Origin: Actinomycetota bacterium
Lineage (GTDB): Bacteria > Actinomycetota > Thermoleophilia > Gaiellales > F1-60-MAGs149
Reading direction: 5' to 3'
DNA: 64,000 bases
Assembly: GCA_016870485.1 (NCBI GenBank)
Contig: VGBM01000002.1
Location: forward strand, 62,001 to 126,000
Each line of letters starts with the position of its first letter. The first letter of the stretch is position 1. The position numbers and the translations under genes were made by a program. Shown one piece after another: positions 1 through 9,361 of this stretch. The notes beneath the pieces are model-generated. The model had not been told where the DNA came from, ran no database searches, and saw only the letters and a program-made list of their open reading frames with translations.

Positions 1-672
1 GTCCGTCCCGGGCTCGCGGTGGTAGTCGGAGTCGGCGCCGTAGAGCCGGAAACGCCGGCGCCCATCGGCCTGCTCCACGAAGGCGACCCGGTCCGACCAG
101 ATGCGCCGGCCGAGCCGCGCCATCCGCACGCCGCGCGCGAGCCCGGCGGGACAGTTGAGGTTGAGCACGACATCGCGCCCGAGGCGCCCAGCGGCGAGCT
201 CGGCGGCCAGCACCGGCACCAGCCGCTGCGCCGTCCCGAACGAGTACGCGCCGCCCGCAATGTGGTGGATCTCGCCGGAGTCGGGCTGCTGCGAGACGGC
301 GAGCCCAGGCCGACCGAGCAGCACCCCCTCCATCGCCGCCGCCACCGTGCCGGAGTAGGTCACGTCGTCGCCGAGGTTGACGCCGAGGTTGGCGCCGGCC
401 ACCACCACGTCGAAGGGTCCGCCGACGAGCCCGACGTCGGCGAAGCGGACGCAGTCGACGGGCGTGCCCGTCAGGGCGTGGGCCTCAACGGCGCCCGGCA
501 CGTCGCGCGCCTCGACCTCGAGCTCGTCGCGGATCGTGATGCCGCGGGCGACCGCCGACTGGTTGTCCCGGGGGGCGACCACGACCACCTCGAAGGCCCC
601 GGAGAGCGCTACGGCGAGCGCGTGCAGCCCGGGCGAGTCGATGCCGTCGTCGTTGGTCAGGAGCACGCGCAT
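1..672 (-). CDS. surE: 5'/3'-nucleotidase SurE (3' end cut by window edge)
   Basis: Survival protein E hydrolyses the phosphate of nucleoside 5'- and 3'-monophosphates in the cytoplasm. The translation begins MRVLLTNDDGIDSPGL, which holds the metal-binding Asp8-Asp9 pair of the family. It continues with the second conserved block, where NLGVNLGDDVTYSGTVAAA contains the Asn and Ser ligands. The reading frame is open to base 1, giving 224 codons of a family usually 245-260 residues long, so only the C-terminus is missing. It starts at the ATG at 672, 42 bases beyond the truA stop, and is probably the last visible gene of the truA-side transcription unit. Confidence 0.95.
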   Translation of the reverse strand, partial: MRVLLTNDDGIDSPGLHALAVALSGAFEVVVVAPRDNQSAVARGITIRDELEVEARDVPGAVEAHALTGTPVDCVRFADVGLVGGPFDVVVAGANLGVNLGDDVTYSGTVAAAMEGVLLGRPGLAVSQQPDSGEIHHIAGGAYSFGTAQRLVPVLAAELAAGRLGRDVVLNLNCPAGLARGVRMARLGRRIWSDRVAFVEQADGRRRFRLYGADSDYHREPGTD

Positions 673-714
673 GGCCAAACCACGATACCCGGGACCCGGC
701 CGCACCGGACCGGG

Positions 715-1461
715 TCAGTCCCCGTAGTCGATGCGTTCGAGGCAGAGCCCGTGCGGCGGCGCGGTCCAGCCCGCGTCGGCGCGTGGGCACCCCTCGAGGA
801 GCCCCGGGAAGGCATCCGGGTCGGTGCCGCGGTCGCCGCGCGCCGTCTCCACCATCGTGCCCACCAGCGTGCGCACCATGTGGCGCAGGAACGCGTTGGC
901 GGTGATCTCGAAGCGCAGCCCGCGCTCCGTCTCCTCCCAGCGCGCGTCGAGCACCGTGCGCGTGAACGTGCGGTGCTGCGTCTCCGCCGGCGTGAACGCC
1001 GTGAAGTCGTGCTCGCCGACGATCGCGGCCGCCATCCGGTCGAGGATGCCGCGGTCGAGCGGGCGCGGCTCGTGCAGCTCGCGGCGGCTCAGCAGGGGGT
1101 CGCGGACCGGCCGGAGCCGCACCGCGTAGACGTAGGAGCGCGAGCGCGCCGAGAAGCGCGCGCTGAAGTCCGGCGCGGCCTCCTGCGCCGCGTGCACGGC
1201 GACGTCGTCGGGCAGGAGGTCGTTGAGGGCGCGCGGCAGGCTCTCGACGGGTGGGCCGCCGGCGAGGGCGACGCTGACGACCTGGCCCGTGGCGTGCACA
1301 CCCGTGTCGGTGCGCCCCGCGACCACCACCTCCCCCACGCCCGCATGGAGCGCCACCAGGGCCCGGGTCAGCTCGCCCTCGACCGTGCGGGCGTGGTGCT
1401 GGGCGGCCCAGCCCTGGAAGCCCGTGCCGTCGTAGGCGAGGTCGAGGCGGGTCGGGCGCAC
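715..1461 (-). CDS. truA: tRNA pseudouridine(38-40) synthase TruA
   Basis: Converts uridines 38-40 of the tRNA anticodon stem-loop to pseudouridine. The 248-residue product has the family signature GRTDTGVHA with the catalytic Asp52, the N-terminal block LDLAYDGTGFQGW, and the C-terminal NAFLRHMVR block. I chose the GTG at 1461, one base after the stop of the upstream membrane-protein gene, because the conserved N-terminus begins there; upstream in-frame codons belong to that other gene. In many bacteria truA follows rplQ. Here two small genes lie between them, and the close spacing suggests it is still co-transcribed with the ribosomal operon. Confidence 0.96.
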   Translation of the reverse strand: MRPTRLDLAYDGTGFQGWAAQHHARTVEGELTRALVALHAGVGEVVVAGRTDTGVHATGQVVSVALAGGPPVESLPRALNDLLPDDVAVHAAQEAAPDFSARFSARSRSYVYAVRLRPVRDPLLSRRELHEPRPLDRGILDRMAAAIVGEHDFTAFTPAETQHRTFTRTVLDARWEETERGLRFEITANAFLRHMVRTLVGTMVETARGDRGTDPDAFPGLLEGCPRADAGWTAPPHGLCLERIDYGD

Positions 1462-1462
1462 G

Positions 1463-1936
1463 TTACGGGTCGATGCGGTTGAGGAGCTGCGCACCCCCAC
1501 CGCCCCGCCAGACCACGAGCAGGCAGCCGACCGCGATCGCGGCCGGGAGCCACAGCGCGAGGCCGCGGTCGACGCGGCCCGCCGTGGCCACGGCCGCGAG
1601 GCACGTGAGGAGCGCGGCGAGGGCCGCGAGCCGCGGCGCGAGGCCGAGCACGAGCGCCACGCCCGCGAGCACGAGCAGGCTCCCGCCGACCCACAGAAGC
1701 GGCGCCGGCGCGGGCAGGCCCCAGTCGGTCGCCGCGGCCGCGAGGTCGGCGTGGCCGCGCAGGATGCGCACCGCGAGGACAAGCGCCCCGGCTCCGCAGA
1801 CGAGCCGTACGAGCAGGAGGAGGAGCGCCGCGAAGCCGCGCTGGCCGCGGTCGCCGGGGATGCCGCCCGCGATCAGGCTGGGCGGCGGGGCGGGGATGCC
1901 GCCCTCGATCAGGCTGCGCTCGCCGGGGTCCGCCAT
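1463..1936 (-). CDS. small DoxX-like integral membrane protein
   Basis: A 157-residue protein with about four hydrophobic segments (roughly residues 34-58, 78-98, 100-118 and 128-144) after a short polar N-terminus containing two similar IEGGIP/IAGGIP stretches. The four-helix layout resembles the DoxX family, but no catalytic motif is visible and the match is by topology only. It lies between the DcrB-like gene (7 bases upstream) and truA (1 base downstream), so it is translated as part of that cluster. Function unknown. Confidence 0.7.
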   Translation of the reverse strand: MADPGERSLIEGGIPAPPPSLIAGGIPGDRGQRGFAALLLLLVRLVCGAGALVLAVRILRGHADLAAAATDWGLPAPAPLLWVGGSLLVLAGVALVLGLAPRLAALAALLTCLAAVATAGRVDRGLALWLPAAIAVGCLLVVWRGGGGAQLLNRIDP

Positions 1937-1943
1937 CGGGCCC

Positions 1944-2399
1944 CTACGACGCCGCCGGCGCCGCGTCGCGCGCGCCGATCTCCACGCCCTCGATCAGGGA
2001 GCGCAGGAGCGGCTCGAGCGCGTCGAAGTCGGCCGAGTGGACCGTGCAGACGATCGCGTAGGCGTCGGGGCCGATCGTGGTCAGGCCGACGAGCTGGCGC
2101 AGCCTGAGGCCCGCGGCCTCCCACTCCACGCAGCGCAGGTGGCCCGGATGGCCGGCGATCTCGACGTGCTCGACGGGCCGCGCCTCGAGCACGGGGATCT
2201 GGTCGGCCAGCTTCTGCACCCAGCCCGTCGAGAAGCCGCCGAGGCCCATCGCGTCGCAGAGGGTCTCGCGCGTGACGACGACGTTGGGCTGCGCGCCCTC
2301 CGACATCGGCCCCACGATCGTGGCCACCGTGCGGTCCTCCCAGCCCGCGGGCAGGGGGATCGAGACGGCGCCGGCCGTGACCCGGTTCGGCTCGCCCAT
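1944..2399 (-). CDS. DcrB/DUF1795-like protein
   Basis: A 151-residue soluble protein without signal peptide or membrane segment. It opens with SIPLPAGWEDRTVATIVGP and has a PNVVVTRE strand followed by a C-terminal helix rich in acidic residues. This arrangement is seen in the DcrB/PsbP-like family (DUF1795), whose members bind partner proteins and are of poorly known function. It is placed directly downstream of rplQ and seven bases before a small membrane protein, so it probably rides on the ribosomal operon transcript. Family assignment is by remembered pattern and is moderate. Confidence 0.6.
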   Translation of the reverse strand: MGEPNRVTAGAVSIPLPAGWEDRTVATIVGPMSEGAQPNVVVTRETLCDAMGLGGFSTGWVQKLADQIPVLEARPVEHVEIAGHPGHLRCVEWEAAGLRLRQLVGLTTIGPDAYAIVCTVHSADFDALEPLLRSLIEGVEIGARDAAPAAS

Positions 2400-2427
2400 C
2401 AGGACCGCCTCCGCGCGTCCCGCTCGG

Positions 2428-2781
2428 TCAGTCGACCCACTCGAGGATCGCCATCTCGGCGTTGTCCCCGTGGCGGGGTCCGAGCTTGACGATCCGCGTG
2501 TAGCCGCCCGGGCGCTCCGCGAAGCGGGGCGCCACGTCGGCGAACAGCGCGTGGACGACGTCGCCGGAGCGCAGGTACGCCTTCGCCTGCCGGCGCGCGT
2601 GGAGGTCGCCGCGCTTGCCGAGCGTGACCATCTTCTCGGCGATCGGCCGGACCTCCTTCGCCTTCGCGAGGGTGGTCGTGATGCGGCCGTGCTCGACGAG
2701 CGAGCCCGTCAGGTTCGCGTAGAGGGCCTTGCGGTGGGCCGTGTCCCGGCCCAGGCCCCGTCCCCGTCGCTGGTGGCGCAT
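2428..2781 (-). CDS. rplQ: 50S ribosomal protein L17
   Basis: Large-subunit protein near the exit tunnel. The 117-residue product matches bacterial L17 throughout: the basic start [20 protein letters not shown], the [20 protein letters not shown] block, and the C-terminal [20 protein letters not shown]. It is the last ribosomal gene of the alpha operon, starting three bases after the rpoA stop codon, as in most bacteria. Confidence 0.98.
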   Translation of the reverse strand: MRHQRRGRGLGRDTAHRKALYANLTGSLVEHGRITTTLAKAKEVRPIAEKMVTLGKRGDLHARRQAKAYLRSGDVVHALFADVAPRFAERPGGYTRIVKLGPRHGDNAEMAILEWVD

Positions 2782-2783
2782 CG

Positions 2784-3752
2784 CTAGCCCTCGTCCCCCC
2801 GCAGGCGCAGACCGTGCGCGGCCAGCGCGGCGCGGATCTCGTCGATGGACTTGCGGCCGAAGTTCGGGATCGACGCGAGGTCGCGGTCCGACTTGGCCAC
2901 GAGGTCGCCGACGGTCTCGATGCCGACGCGCTTGAGGCAGTTGTACGAGCGCACGCCCAGCTCGAGCTCCTCGATCAGGATGTGCTCCATCCCGTTCGCG
3001 GGCGCCGCGTCGTACTCGGCGGGCGCCCGGCGCTCGAGGCTGCGGGCCAGCTCGGCGGTGTCCATGTTGGCGAAGATGTTGAGCTGCCGGATCAGGATCT
3101 CGGCGGCCTTCGTGACGGCGTCCTTCGGGTCGATCGCGCCGTTCGTCTTCACGTGCAGTGTGAGCTTGTCGAAGTCCGTCTCGGAGCCGACGCGGGCCGG
3201 CTCGACCGAGTAGGTGACGCGGCGGATCGGCGAGAAGATCGAGTCGACGGGGATCACGCCGATCGTCGTCTCGAGGTCCTTGTTGCCCTCGGCGGGCACG
3301 TAGCCGCGGCCGCGGCCGATCGTCAGGGACAGCTCGAGCTTCGACTTCGCGGCGAGGTTGCAGATCACGAGGTCCTTGTTGAGGATCTCGACGTCGCCCA
3401 CCACGGAGATGTCGCCGGCGGTGACGACGCCCGGGCCGGACTTGACGATGTCGGCCTCGACCTCGGACACGTCGCCCTCCATGCGCAGGACGAGCCCCTT
3501 GAGGTTGAGGATGATGTCGGTCACGTCCTCGCGGACACCCGGCACCGTCGTGAACTCATGCTGCACGCCCTCGATGCGGACGCTGGTGACCGCGGCGCCC
3601 TCGAGCGACGAGAGCAGGACGCGGCGCAGGGAGTTGCCGAACGTGTAGCCGAAGCCGCGCTCGAGCGGCTCGACGACGAAGACCCCCTCGGTCGAGGAGA
3701 CCTCCTCGTGGACGATCTGCGGCATCTGGAAATCAAGCATGCGGGTGCTCAC
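2784..3752 (-). CDS. rpoA: DNA-directed RNA polymerase subunit alpha
   Basis: Alpha subunit, 322 residues: the N-terminal assembly domain (about 1-235, with [15 protein letters not shown]) joined by a flexible linker to a C-terminal domain (about 255-315) with the helix-hairpin-helix [13 protein letters not shown] that contacts DNA and activators. The GTG at 3752 overlaps the rpsD stop (GTGA), which favours translational coupling. An internal ATG at 3740 would give the more usual start MLDFQ and cannot be excluded. Confidence 0.98.
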   Translation of the reverse strand: MSTRMLDFQMPQIVHEEVSSTEGVFVVEPLERGFGYTFGNSLRRVLLSSLEGAAVTSVRIEGVQHEFTTVPGVREDVTDIILNLKGLVLRMEGDVSEVEADIVKSGPGVVTAGDISVVGDVEILNKDLVICNLAAKSKLELSLTIGRGRGYVPAEGNKDLETTIGVIPVDSIFSPIRRVTYSVEPARVGSETDFDKLTLHVKTNGAIDPKDAVTKAAEILIRQLNIFANMDTAELARSLERRAPAEYDAAPANGMEHILIEELELGVRSYNCLKRVGIETVGDLVAKSDRDLASIPNFGRKSIDEIRAALAAHGLRLRGDEG

Positions 3753-4369
3753 TTCGAATACAGCTCCACGATCAGCTGCTCCTGGACAGGGGTGTCGATC
3801 TCATCGCGATCGGGCATGCGCAGGACCTTGCCCGTGAGGTTGTCGTGGTCCGCCTGCAGCCAGTTCGCGACGCTCGCGGTGAGGTCGGTCGCGCTGCGCA
3901 CCGCGGCCTCCCCCGCGGCGCCCGGGCGCAGCGACACGATGTCGTCGGTGCGGACCTGGTACGACGGGATGTTGACGCGGCGGCCGTTGACGTGGAAGTG
4001 GCCGTGGCGGACCAGCTGGCGGGCCTGCGCGCGCGAGGCGGCGAACCCGAGCCGGTAGACGACGTTGTCGAGGCGCATCTCGAGCAGCCGCAGCAGCTCC
4101 TCGCCGGTGATGCCCTGCTTGCGCGAGGCCTTGGCGTAGTAGTTGCGGAACTGCTTCTCGAGGACGCCGTAGTAGCGGCGCGCCTTCTGCTTCTCGCGCA
4201 GCTGCAGCAGGTACTCGGACTGCTTGATGCGGCCGCGGCCGTGCTGGCCGGGCGGGTACGAGCGGCGCTCGACGGCGCACTTCTCGGTCAGGCAGCGCTC
4301 GCCCTTGAGGAACAACTTCACGCCCTCACGGCGGCACTGGCGGCACTTGGGGTCGGTCACGCGGGCCAT
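3749..4369 (-). CDS. rpsD: 30S ribosomal protein S4, zinc-binding form
   Basis: Primary 16S rRNA-binding and assembly protein, 206 residues. The N-terminus carries four cysteines (9, 12, 26, 31) in the C+ zinc-binding arrangement. The S4 RNA-binding domain follows ([27 protein letters not shown], about residues 97-123). In many bacteria S4 represses its own operon by binding the leader. It overlaps rpoA by four bases and ends the small-subunit part of the alpha operon. Confidence 0.98.
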   Translation of the reverse strand: MARVTDPKCRQCRREGVKLFLKGERCLTEKCAVERRSYPPGQHGRGRIKQSEYLLQLREKQKARRYYGVLEKQFRNYYAKASRKQGITGEELLRLLEMRLDNVVYRLGFAASRAQARQLVRHGHFHVNGRRVNIPSYQVRTDDIVSLRPGAAGEAAVRSATDLTASVANWLQADHDNLTGKVLRMPDRDEIDTPVQEQLIVELYSK

Positions 4370-4379
4370 GCCGGTCCCC

Positions 4380-4787
4380 CTACACCCGCCGCCGCTTGCG
4401 GGCGCGGCAGCCGTTGTGGGCCTGCGGGGAGACGTCGCGGACGCCGATGATCTCGAGCCCGGCGGCCTGCAGGGACCGCATCGCGGTCTCGCGGCCCGAG
4501 CCGGGTCCCTTGAGGAACACCTCGATCTTCTGCAGGCCGTGCTCCATGCCCTCGCGGGCGCACAGGTCGGCGGTCACCTGGGCGGCGAAGGGCGTCGACT
4601 TGCGCGAGCCCTTGAAGCCGGCGGCGCCGGCGCTCTTCCAGGCGAGGACGTTGCCCTCCTTGTCGGTCAGCGCGACGATCGTGTTGTTGAACGACGTCTT
4701 GATGTGCGCCTGTCCGACCGCGACGTTCTTGCGCACCTTGCGGCGGGTGCGTCCGCGCGTTCCACCGGTCCTGCGGGGAGGGGCCAT
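4380..4787 (-). CDS. rpsK: 30S ribosomal protein S11
   Basis: Small-subunit platform protein of 135 residues. It shows the conserved block [18 protein letters not shown], the middle [12 protein letters not shown] segment and the C-terminal [21 protein letters not shown]. The gene lies between rpsM and rpsD as in standard alpha operons, with 21 bases before it and 10 after it. Confidence 0.98.
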   Translation of the reverse strand: MAPPRRTGGTRGRTRRKVRKNVAVGQAHIKTSFNNTIVALTDKEGNVLAWKSAGAAGFKGSRKSTPFAAQVTADLCAREGMEHGLQKIEVFLKGPGSGRETAMRSLQAAGLEIIGVRDVSPQAHNGCRARKRRRV

Positions 4788-4808
4788 GAAGCTCCTTCAG
4801 TCCTTTCC

Positions 4809-5180
4809 TCAGCCCTTGCGGGCGCGCCCGACGGTCTTCTTCGGGCCCTTGCGGGTGCGGGCGTTCGTGCGCGTGCGCTGACCGTTGACCGGCAGCCCGC
4901 GGCGATGGCGGAGGCCGCGGTAGCAGCCGATCTCCATCAGGCGCTTGATGCTGGCGGAGCGCTCGCGGCGCAGATCGCCCTCGACCTGGACGTTCGTGTC
5001 GATGTAGGCGCGCAGGCGCGCGACCTCCTCGTCCGTCAGGTCGCGGACCTTCTGCTGGTCCCCGATGCCGAGCTCCTTGCAGATCGACTGGGCGGTCGAG
5101 CGGCCGATGCCGTAGATGTACGTGAGGCCGATCTCGACGCGCTTCTCGCGCGGGATGTTGACGCCTGCGATGCGGGCCAT
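4809..5180 (-). CDS. rpsM: 30S ribosomal protein S13
   Basis: Head protein of the small subunit that contacts P-site tRNA, 123 residues. It starts at the ATG at 5180 ([21 protein letters not shown]), has the helix-hairpin-helix stretch [10 protein letters not shown], and ends in the basic tail [21 protein letters not shown] longer open frame upstream has no family support and runs through rpmJ. It begins two bases after the rpmJ stop. Confidence 0.98.
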   Translation of the reverse strand: MARIAGVNIPREKRVEIGLTYIYGIGRSTAQSICKELGIGDQQKVRDLTDEEVARLRAYIDTNVQVEGDLRRERSASIKRLMEIGCYRGLRHRRGLPVNGQRTRTNARTRKGPKKTVGRARKG

Positions 5181-5182
5181 GC

Positions 5183-5296
5183 CTACCCCTGCCGCTGCTT
5201 GTGGCGCGGGTTCTGGCAGATCACGAGCACCGTGCCGGAGCGCCGGATCACGCGGCACTTGTCGCACATCGGCTTGACGCTGGGACGGACCTTCAT
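5183..5296 (-). CDS. rpmJ: 50S ribosomal protein L36, zinc-binding form
   Basis: A 37-residue protein starting [19 protein letters not shown]. Cysteines 11, 14 and 27 and the following histidine form the zinc-binding C+ motif of L36. It is the first gene of the alpha group here and lies about 110 bases after the map stop. infA, which normally sits between map and rpmJ, is missing from that gap. Confidence 0.96.
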   Translation of the reverse strand: MKVRPSVKPMCDKCRVIRRSGTVLVICQNPRHKQRQG

Positions 5297-5408
5297 GAAA
5301 CCCTCGGAGTGCCTGTGTCGGACGGGATTCGCGCACGGCAGGACATGGCCCGGCCGGCGCGCGAAAGCGCACGGTAGCAGACAACGGAAATCGGGTGCGT
5401 CGGACCCA

Positions 5409-6188
5409 TCAGATCGGCCGATTGACGATGGAATCGCCGTCGAGCAGGGTCAGGACCCGGGGACCGTCGTCGGTGATCGCGACGGTGTGCTCGAAGTGGG
5501 CGGCGAGCGAGCCGTCCGTCGTGAAGATCGACCAGCCGTCGTCGTCGATCCGGATGTCGTACGCGCCGGCGGTGATCATCGGCTCGATCGCGAGCGTCGT
5601 CCCGGGCTTGAGGAGGGGGCCGCTGCCGGCCTCGCCGTAGTTGCGCACCTGCGGGTCCTCGTGCATCGAGCGGCCGACGCCGTGGCCGACGAGGTCGCGC
5701 ACGACGGCGAAGCCCGCCCCCTCCACCACGCCCTGCACGGCGGCGCCGATGTCGCCCAGCCGGCAGCCCGGCTGGCAGGCCTCGACCGCGGCGAAGAGCG
5801 ACGCCTGGCAGGTGCGCAGGAGCGCCCGCGTCGCGTCGGGCACGTCGCCGATCGCGATCGTGACGGCGGAGTCGCCGACGAAACCCTGGCGGGTCACGCC
5901 GACGTCGATCGAGAGGATGTCGCCGTCGGCCAGCACGACGTCGTCGGCGGGGATGCCGTGCACGATCATGTCGTTCGGCGAGGCGCAGATCGAGCCGGGG
6001 AAGCCGCGGTAGCCCTTGAAGGTGGGCACGCCGCCGGCGGCGCGGATGTGCCGCTCCGCGATCTCGTCGAGTTCGAGCGTCGACATCCCGGGCCGCGCCG
6101 ACTCGGCGAGCAGGGCCAGGGTCTCGGCGACGATCGCGCCGGCCGCGGCCATCCGGTCGAGGTCGCTCTGCGACTTGCGGTGGATCAC
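5409..6188 (-). CDS. map: type I methionine aminopeptidase
   Basis: Removes the initiator methionine from nascent proteins. The 259-residue product has all five metal ligands of the type I family: Asp95 (SIDVG), Asp106 (GDSA), His169 (GHGVG), Glu202 (IEPM) and Glu233 (FEHT). There is no N-terminal extension, as expected for a type Ia enzyme. Its GTG start overlaps the adk stop by four bases (GTGA), so it is coupled to adk in the usual secY-adk-map order. Confidence 0.97.
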   Translation of the reverse strand: MIHRKSQSDLDRMAAAGAIVAETLALLAESARPGMSTLELDEIAERHIRAAGGVPTFKGYRGFPGSICASPNDMIVHGIPADDVVLADGDILSIDVGVTRQGFVGDSAVTIAIGDVPDATRALLRTCQASLFAAVEACQPGCRLGDIGAAVQGVVEGAGFAVVRDLVGHGVGRSMHEDPQVRNYGEAGSGPLLKPGTTLAIEPMITAGAYDIRIDDDGWSIFTTDGSLAAHFEHTVAITDDGPRVLTLLDGDSIVNRPI

Positions 6189-6838
6189 GCGGGCAGGGCC
6201 CGATCGAGGCGCACCGCGACCTCGTCGGTCGTGCCCGTGCCGTCGACGACGACCTCGCGCACGCCGGCCACCGCGTAGTGCTCGCGCACCGGCACGGTCT
6301 GGGCCAGGTAGACGTTGCGGTAGCGGTTGCGCACCACGTCCGGCTCGTCGTCGGGACGCCGGATCAGGGGCAGCCCCTCCTCGTCGTCGACGCCCGCCGT
6401 CCGCGGCGGGTCGTAGAGCTCGTGGTAGACGCGGCCGTTCTGCGCGACGAGGCGGCCGGAGATGCGGCGCACAACCTCCTCCTCGGGCACGTCGAGGACG
6501 ACCACGCAGTCGAGCGGCCGGCCGCGCTCCGCGAGCATCGCGTCGAGCGCCGCGGCCTGCGCGACGTTGCGGGGGAAGCCGTCGAGGAGGAAGCCCCGGG
6601 CCGCGTCGGCCTCGCCGATCCGGTCGGCGAGCATCCGCACCACGAGCTCGTCGGGGACGAGGTCGCCGGCGTCCATGTAGCCCTTGGCCTCGCGGCCGAG
6701 CGCCGTGTCGCCCTTGACGTGGGCGCGCAGCATGTCACCCGTCGAGATGTGCGGCACGCCGAGGCGCGCGGCGAGGCGCGGCGCCTGGGTGCCCTTGCCG
6801 GCCCCCGGCGGCCCGAAGATCAGGAACGCCCCGGGCAC
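6185..6838 (-). CDS. adk: adenylate kinase
   Basis: Interconverts AMP, ADP and ATP. The 217-residue long-form enzyme has the P-loop GPPGAGKGTQ (residues 9-18), the AMP-binding segment ISTGDMLRAH, the FLLDGFPRN motif, and a LID domain (about 122-160) that lacks the four zinc cysteines of Gram-positive types. It starts at the GTG at 6838, two bases after the secY stop. The open frame continues upstream only because it shadows secY. Confidence 0.97.
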   Translation of the reverse strand: MPGAFLIFGPPGAGKGTQAPRLAARLGVPHISTGDMLRAHVKGDTALGREAKGYMDAGDLVPDELVVRMLADRIGEADAARGFLLDGFPRNVAQAAALDAMLAERGRPLDCVVVLDVPEEEVVRRISGRLVAQNGRVYHELYDPPRTAGVDDEEGLPLIRRPDDEPDVVRNRYRNVYLAQTVPVREHYAVAGVREVVVDGTGTTDEVAVRLDRALPA

Positions 6839-6840
6839 CG

Positions 6841-8115
6841 CTACTTCAGGAAGCCCTCGTAGTGGCGCATCATCACCTGCGACTCCATCTGCCGCATGGT
6901 GTCGAGCGCGACGCCGACGACGATCAGGATCGAGGTGCCGCCGAGGCCCTGGGCGACGGCCTGCGAGAAGCCGCCGTACTTGATGAAGATCGTCGGCAGG
7001 ATCGCGATCGCGGCGAGGAACAGGCCGCCCGGCAGGGTCAGGCGCGTCATCACGCGGTCGAGGTACTGCGCCGTCGGCCGCCCGGGCCGGACGCCCGGGA
7101 TGAAGCCGCCGTACTTCTTCAGGTTCTCGGCCTGCTCGACGGGGTTGAACTGCACCGCCGTGTAGAAGAACGTGAACATCAGGATCAGCCCGAACTCGAG
7201 CAGGATCGACGGCCACGACATCGGGTTGAACCAGTCGGCGAGGAAGGACAGGCTCGGGACGAGCTGGCCGATCGTCGGCGGCAGGAACAGCACGGCGACC
7301 GCGAAGATCACGGGGATCACGCCGGCCATGTTCACGCGCAGCGGCATGTACGTGGAGCCGCCCTGGGTCATGCGCCGCCCGACCATGCGCTTCGCGTACT
7401 GGATCGGGATCCGGCGCTGGCCCTCGTTGATGAAGACGACGGCGACGATCACGGCCAGCACGATCAGGGGCAGGCTGAGCCGCTGGAAGGTGCCCGAGTT
7501 GGCCCACGCGCGGACGGCGACGGGCATCGAGACGAGGATCGACGCGAAGATCAGGAGCGACTGGCCGTTGCCGACGCCGCGCTGGGTGATCAGCTCGCCC
7601 ATCCACATCAGCACCGTGGTGCCCGCGGTCAGCGTGACCACGATCAGGATGAACGAGCGCGGCGTCAGGTCGGTCAGCGAGTTGGACCCGCCGAGGACGG
7701 CGCCGTTGTGGAACAGGATCACGTAGCCGACCGACTGCAGCGCGGCCAGGATCACCGTCAGGTAGCGCGTGTACTGCGTGATCTTCTTCTGGCCCGCCTC
7801 GCCCTCCTTCTGGAGCGCCTCGAGCCGGGGCAGCACAACGGTCAAGAGCTGCATGATGATCGACGCCGTGATGTACGGCATGATCCCGAGCGCGAAGAAC
7901 GACAGGTTCTGCAGCGCCTGGCCGGAGAAGAGGTTCAGGTAGCCGAGGATCGTCGAGCCGGCCGCGCCCTCGAACAGCTGCTGGATCTCCGCCGTGTTGA
8001 CGCCGGGGGTGGGCAGCCACGAGCCGGCGCGGTACAGCGCCAGGAGCGCCGCCGTGAACAGGAGGCGGTTGCGGAGTTCCGGGACGCGGAAGGCGTTGCC
8101 GAGGGCGGCGAGCAC
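6841..8115 (-). CDS. secY: preprotein translocase subunit SecY
   Basis: Pore-forming subunit of the Sec protein-export channel, 424 residues with about ten membrane helices. Recognisable blocks include the plug-region sequence LFSGQALQNLSFFALGIMPYI and the cytosolic loops ending KRMVGRRMTQGGSTYMPL. The C-terminus MRHYEGFLK is typical. It starts with GTG at 8115, shortly after rplO, and is followed closely by adk and map. Its partner SecE is encoded at 36.8 kb; secG is not in the window. Confidence 0.97.
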   Translation of the reverse strand: MLAALGNAFRVPELRNRLLFTAALLALYRAGSWLPTPGVNTAEIQQLFEGAAGSTILGYLNLFSGQALQNLSFFALGIMPYITASIIMQLLTVVLPRLEALQKEGEAGQKKITQYTRYLTVILAALQSVGYVILFHNGAVLGGSNSLTDLTPRSFILIVVTLTAGTTVLMWMGELITQRGVGNGQSLLIFASILVSMPVAVRAWANSGTFQRLSLPLIVLAVIVAVVFINEGQRRIPIQYAKRMVGRRMTQGGSTYMPLRVNMAGVIPVIFAVAVLFLPPTIGQLVPSLSFLADWFNPMSWPSILLEFGLILMFTFFYTAVQFNPVEQAENLKKYGGFIPGVRPGRPTAQYLDRVMTRLTLPGGLFLAAIAILPTIFIKYGGFSQAVAQGLGGTSILIVVGVALDTMRQMESQVMMRHYEGFLK

Positions 8116-8124
8116 GGCCTCAGC

Positions 8125-8637
8125 CTAGTCGTCGGACCCGGCCGGGGCGCGCTCGATCACCTGGGCGGTGCCGCCGGCGGCCTCGATCTTCGCCTTGGCC
8201 GACGCGGAGAACGCGTGGGCGCGGATCGTCAGCGCGTGGCCGACCTCGCCCTCGCCGAGCACCTTGACGGGGTGCCGGACGCGGCTCAGGAGGCCCGACT
8301 CGACGAGCAGCTCGGGGGTGACCTCGGTGCCCGCGGGGAACTTCGCCGCGACGTCGCCGACGTTGACGATCTCCGTCTGGGTCCGGAACGGCCCCATCGG
8401 CATCGACTTCTTCATGTGCGGGCCGCGCAGCTTGCCGGTGCGCATGTAGAGCGGCATCTGGCCGCCCTCGAAGCCCGGGCGCATCATGTGCGAGCCGGAG
8501 CGGGCCTTCTGGCCCTTCTGGCCGCGGCCGGACGTCTTGCCCGTGCCGGAGCCGTCGCCGCGGCCGACGCGCTTGCGCGCCTTGCGCGACCCGGGCGCCG
8601 GGCTCAGGTTCGACAGGGTGATCGCGTCGTCGGCCAT
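8125..8637 (-). CDS. rplO: 50S ribosomal protein L15
   Basis: A 170-residue 23S rRNA-binding protein. The N-terminal half carries the glycine/lysine-rich stretch RVGRGDGSGTGKTSGRGQKG followed by RPGFEGGQMPLYMR. The C-terminal half has the globular L15/L18e fold. Its ATG overlaps the rpmD stop (TGATG). A modest C-terminal extension rich in Ala and acidic residues ends the protein. Confidence 0.98.
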   Translation of the reverse strand: MADDAITLSNLSPAPGSRKARKRVGRGDGSGTGKTSGRGQKGQKARSGSHMMRPGFEGGQMPLYMRTGKLRGPHMKKSMPMGPFRTQTEIVNVGDVAAKFPAGTEVTPELLVESGLLSRVRHPVKVLGEGEVGHALTIRAHAFSASAKAKIEAAGGTAQVIERAPAGSDD

Positions 8638-8813
8638 CAGATCTCCTCCACCTCGACGAGGTACTTGACCTGGTGCAGCTGGCCGCGCAGGGACGGCGAG
8701 TCCTCGTGCACCCGCGACGAGCCGATCCGGCGCAGGCCGAGGGCGCGCAGCGTGCCGCGGTGCTCGGCGCGCACGCCGATCATCGACTTCTTCAGCGTGA
8801 CCTTGACGCTCAC
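8637..8813 (-). CDS. rpmD: 50S ribosomal protein L30
   Basis: A 58-residue protein starting [20 protein letters not shown] and containing [17 protein letters not shown], which match bacterial L30. It starts at the GTG at 8813, overlapping the rpsE stop by four bases (GTGA), and overlaps rplO by one base. Its place between rpsE and rplO is the standard spc-operon position. Confidence 0.96.
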   Translation of the reverse strand: MSVKVTLKKSMIGVRAEHRGTLRALGLRRIGSSRVHEDSPSLRGQLHQVKYLVEVEEI

Positions 8814-9361
8814 GCCGTGACCTCCTCCGCGGCCGCCTTCGGCTTGCGGCTCTGCGGCAGGATCTCGTGCACGGACTTGCCGCGCAGCGCCGCGACCTCC
8901 TCGGGGCGGCGCAGGTCGCGCAGCGCCTGCTCGGCCGCGCGGCAGAGGTTGATCGGGTTCGACGTGCCGAGCGACTTGGCCAGCACGTCCTTGAGGCCGG
9001 CCAGCTCGAGCACGGCGCGCACGCCGGCGCCGGCGATGACGCCGGTGCCCTGCGAGGCGGGCTTGAGCAGCACGCGGCCGGCGCCGTAGACGCCGGTCAC
9101 CTCATGCGTGATGGTCGTGTGGTGGCGGGGCACGACGAAGAGGTTCTTCTTCGCGTCCTCGATCGCCTTCTGGATCGCGACGGGGACCTCGTTGGCCTTC
9201 CCGTAGCCGACCCCGACCTGCTCGATCTCGTCGCCGACGACGACGAGGGCGGTGAAGCTGAAGCGACGGCCGCCCTTGACGACCTTCGCGACGCGATTGA
9301 TCTCGACGACGCGCTCGTGGAGCTCGCGCCCCTGGGCGTCCGTGCCGACGCGGCTGGCCAT
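8810..9361 (-). CDS. rpsE: 30S ribosomal protein S5
   Basis: Small-subunit protein involved in decoding accuracy, 183 residues. It has the double-stranded RNA-binding segment [20 protein letters not shown] near the N-terminus, and the C-terminal [18 protein letters not shown] and [13 protein letters not shown] blocks. A short Ala/Glu/Lys tail follows residue 165. Its ATG overlaps the rplR stop (TGATG). Confidence 0.98.
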   Translation of the reverse strand: MASRVGTDAQGRELHERVVEINRVAKVVKGGRRFSFTALVVVGDEIEQVGVGYGKANEVPVAIQKAIEDAKKNLFVVPRHHTTITHEVTGVYGAGRVLLKPASQGTGVIAGAGVRAVLELAGLKDVLAKSLGTSNPINLCRAAEQALRDLRRPEEVAALRGKSVHEILPQSRKPKAAAEEVTA

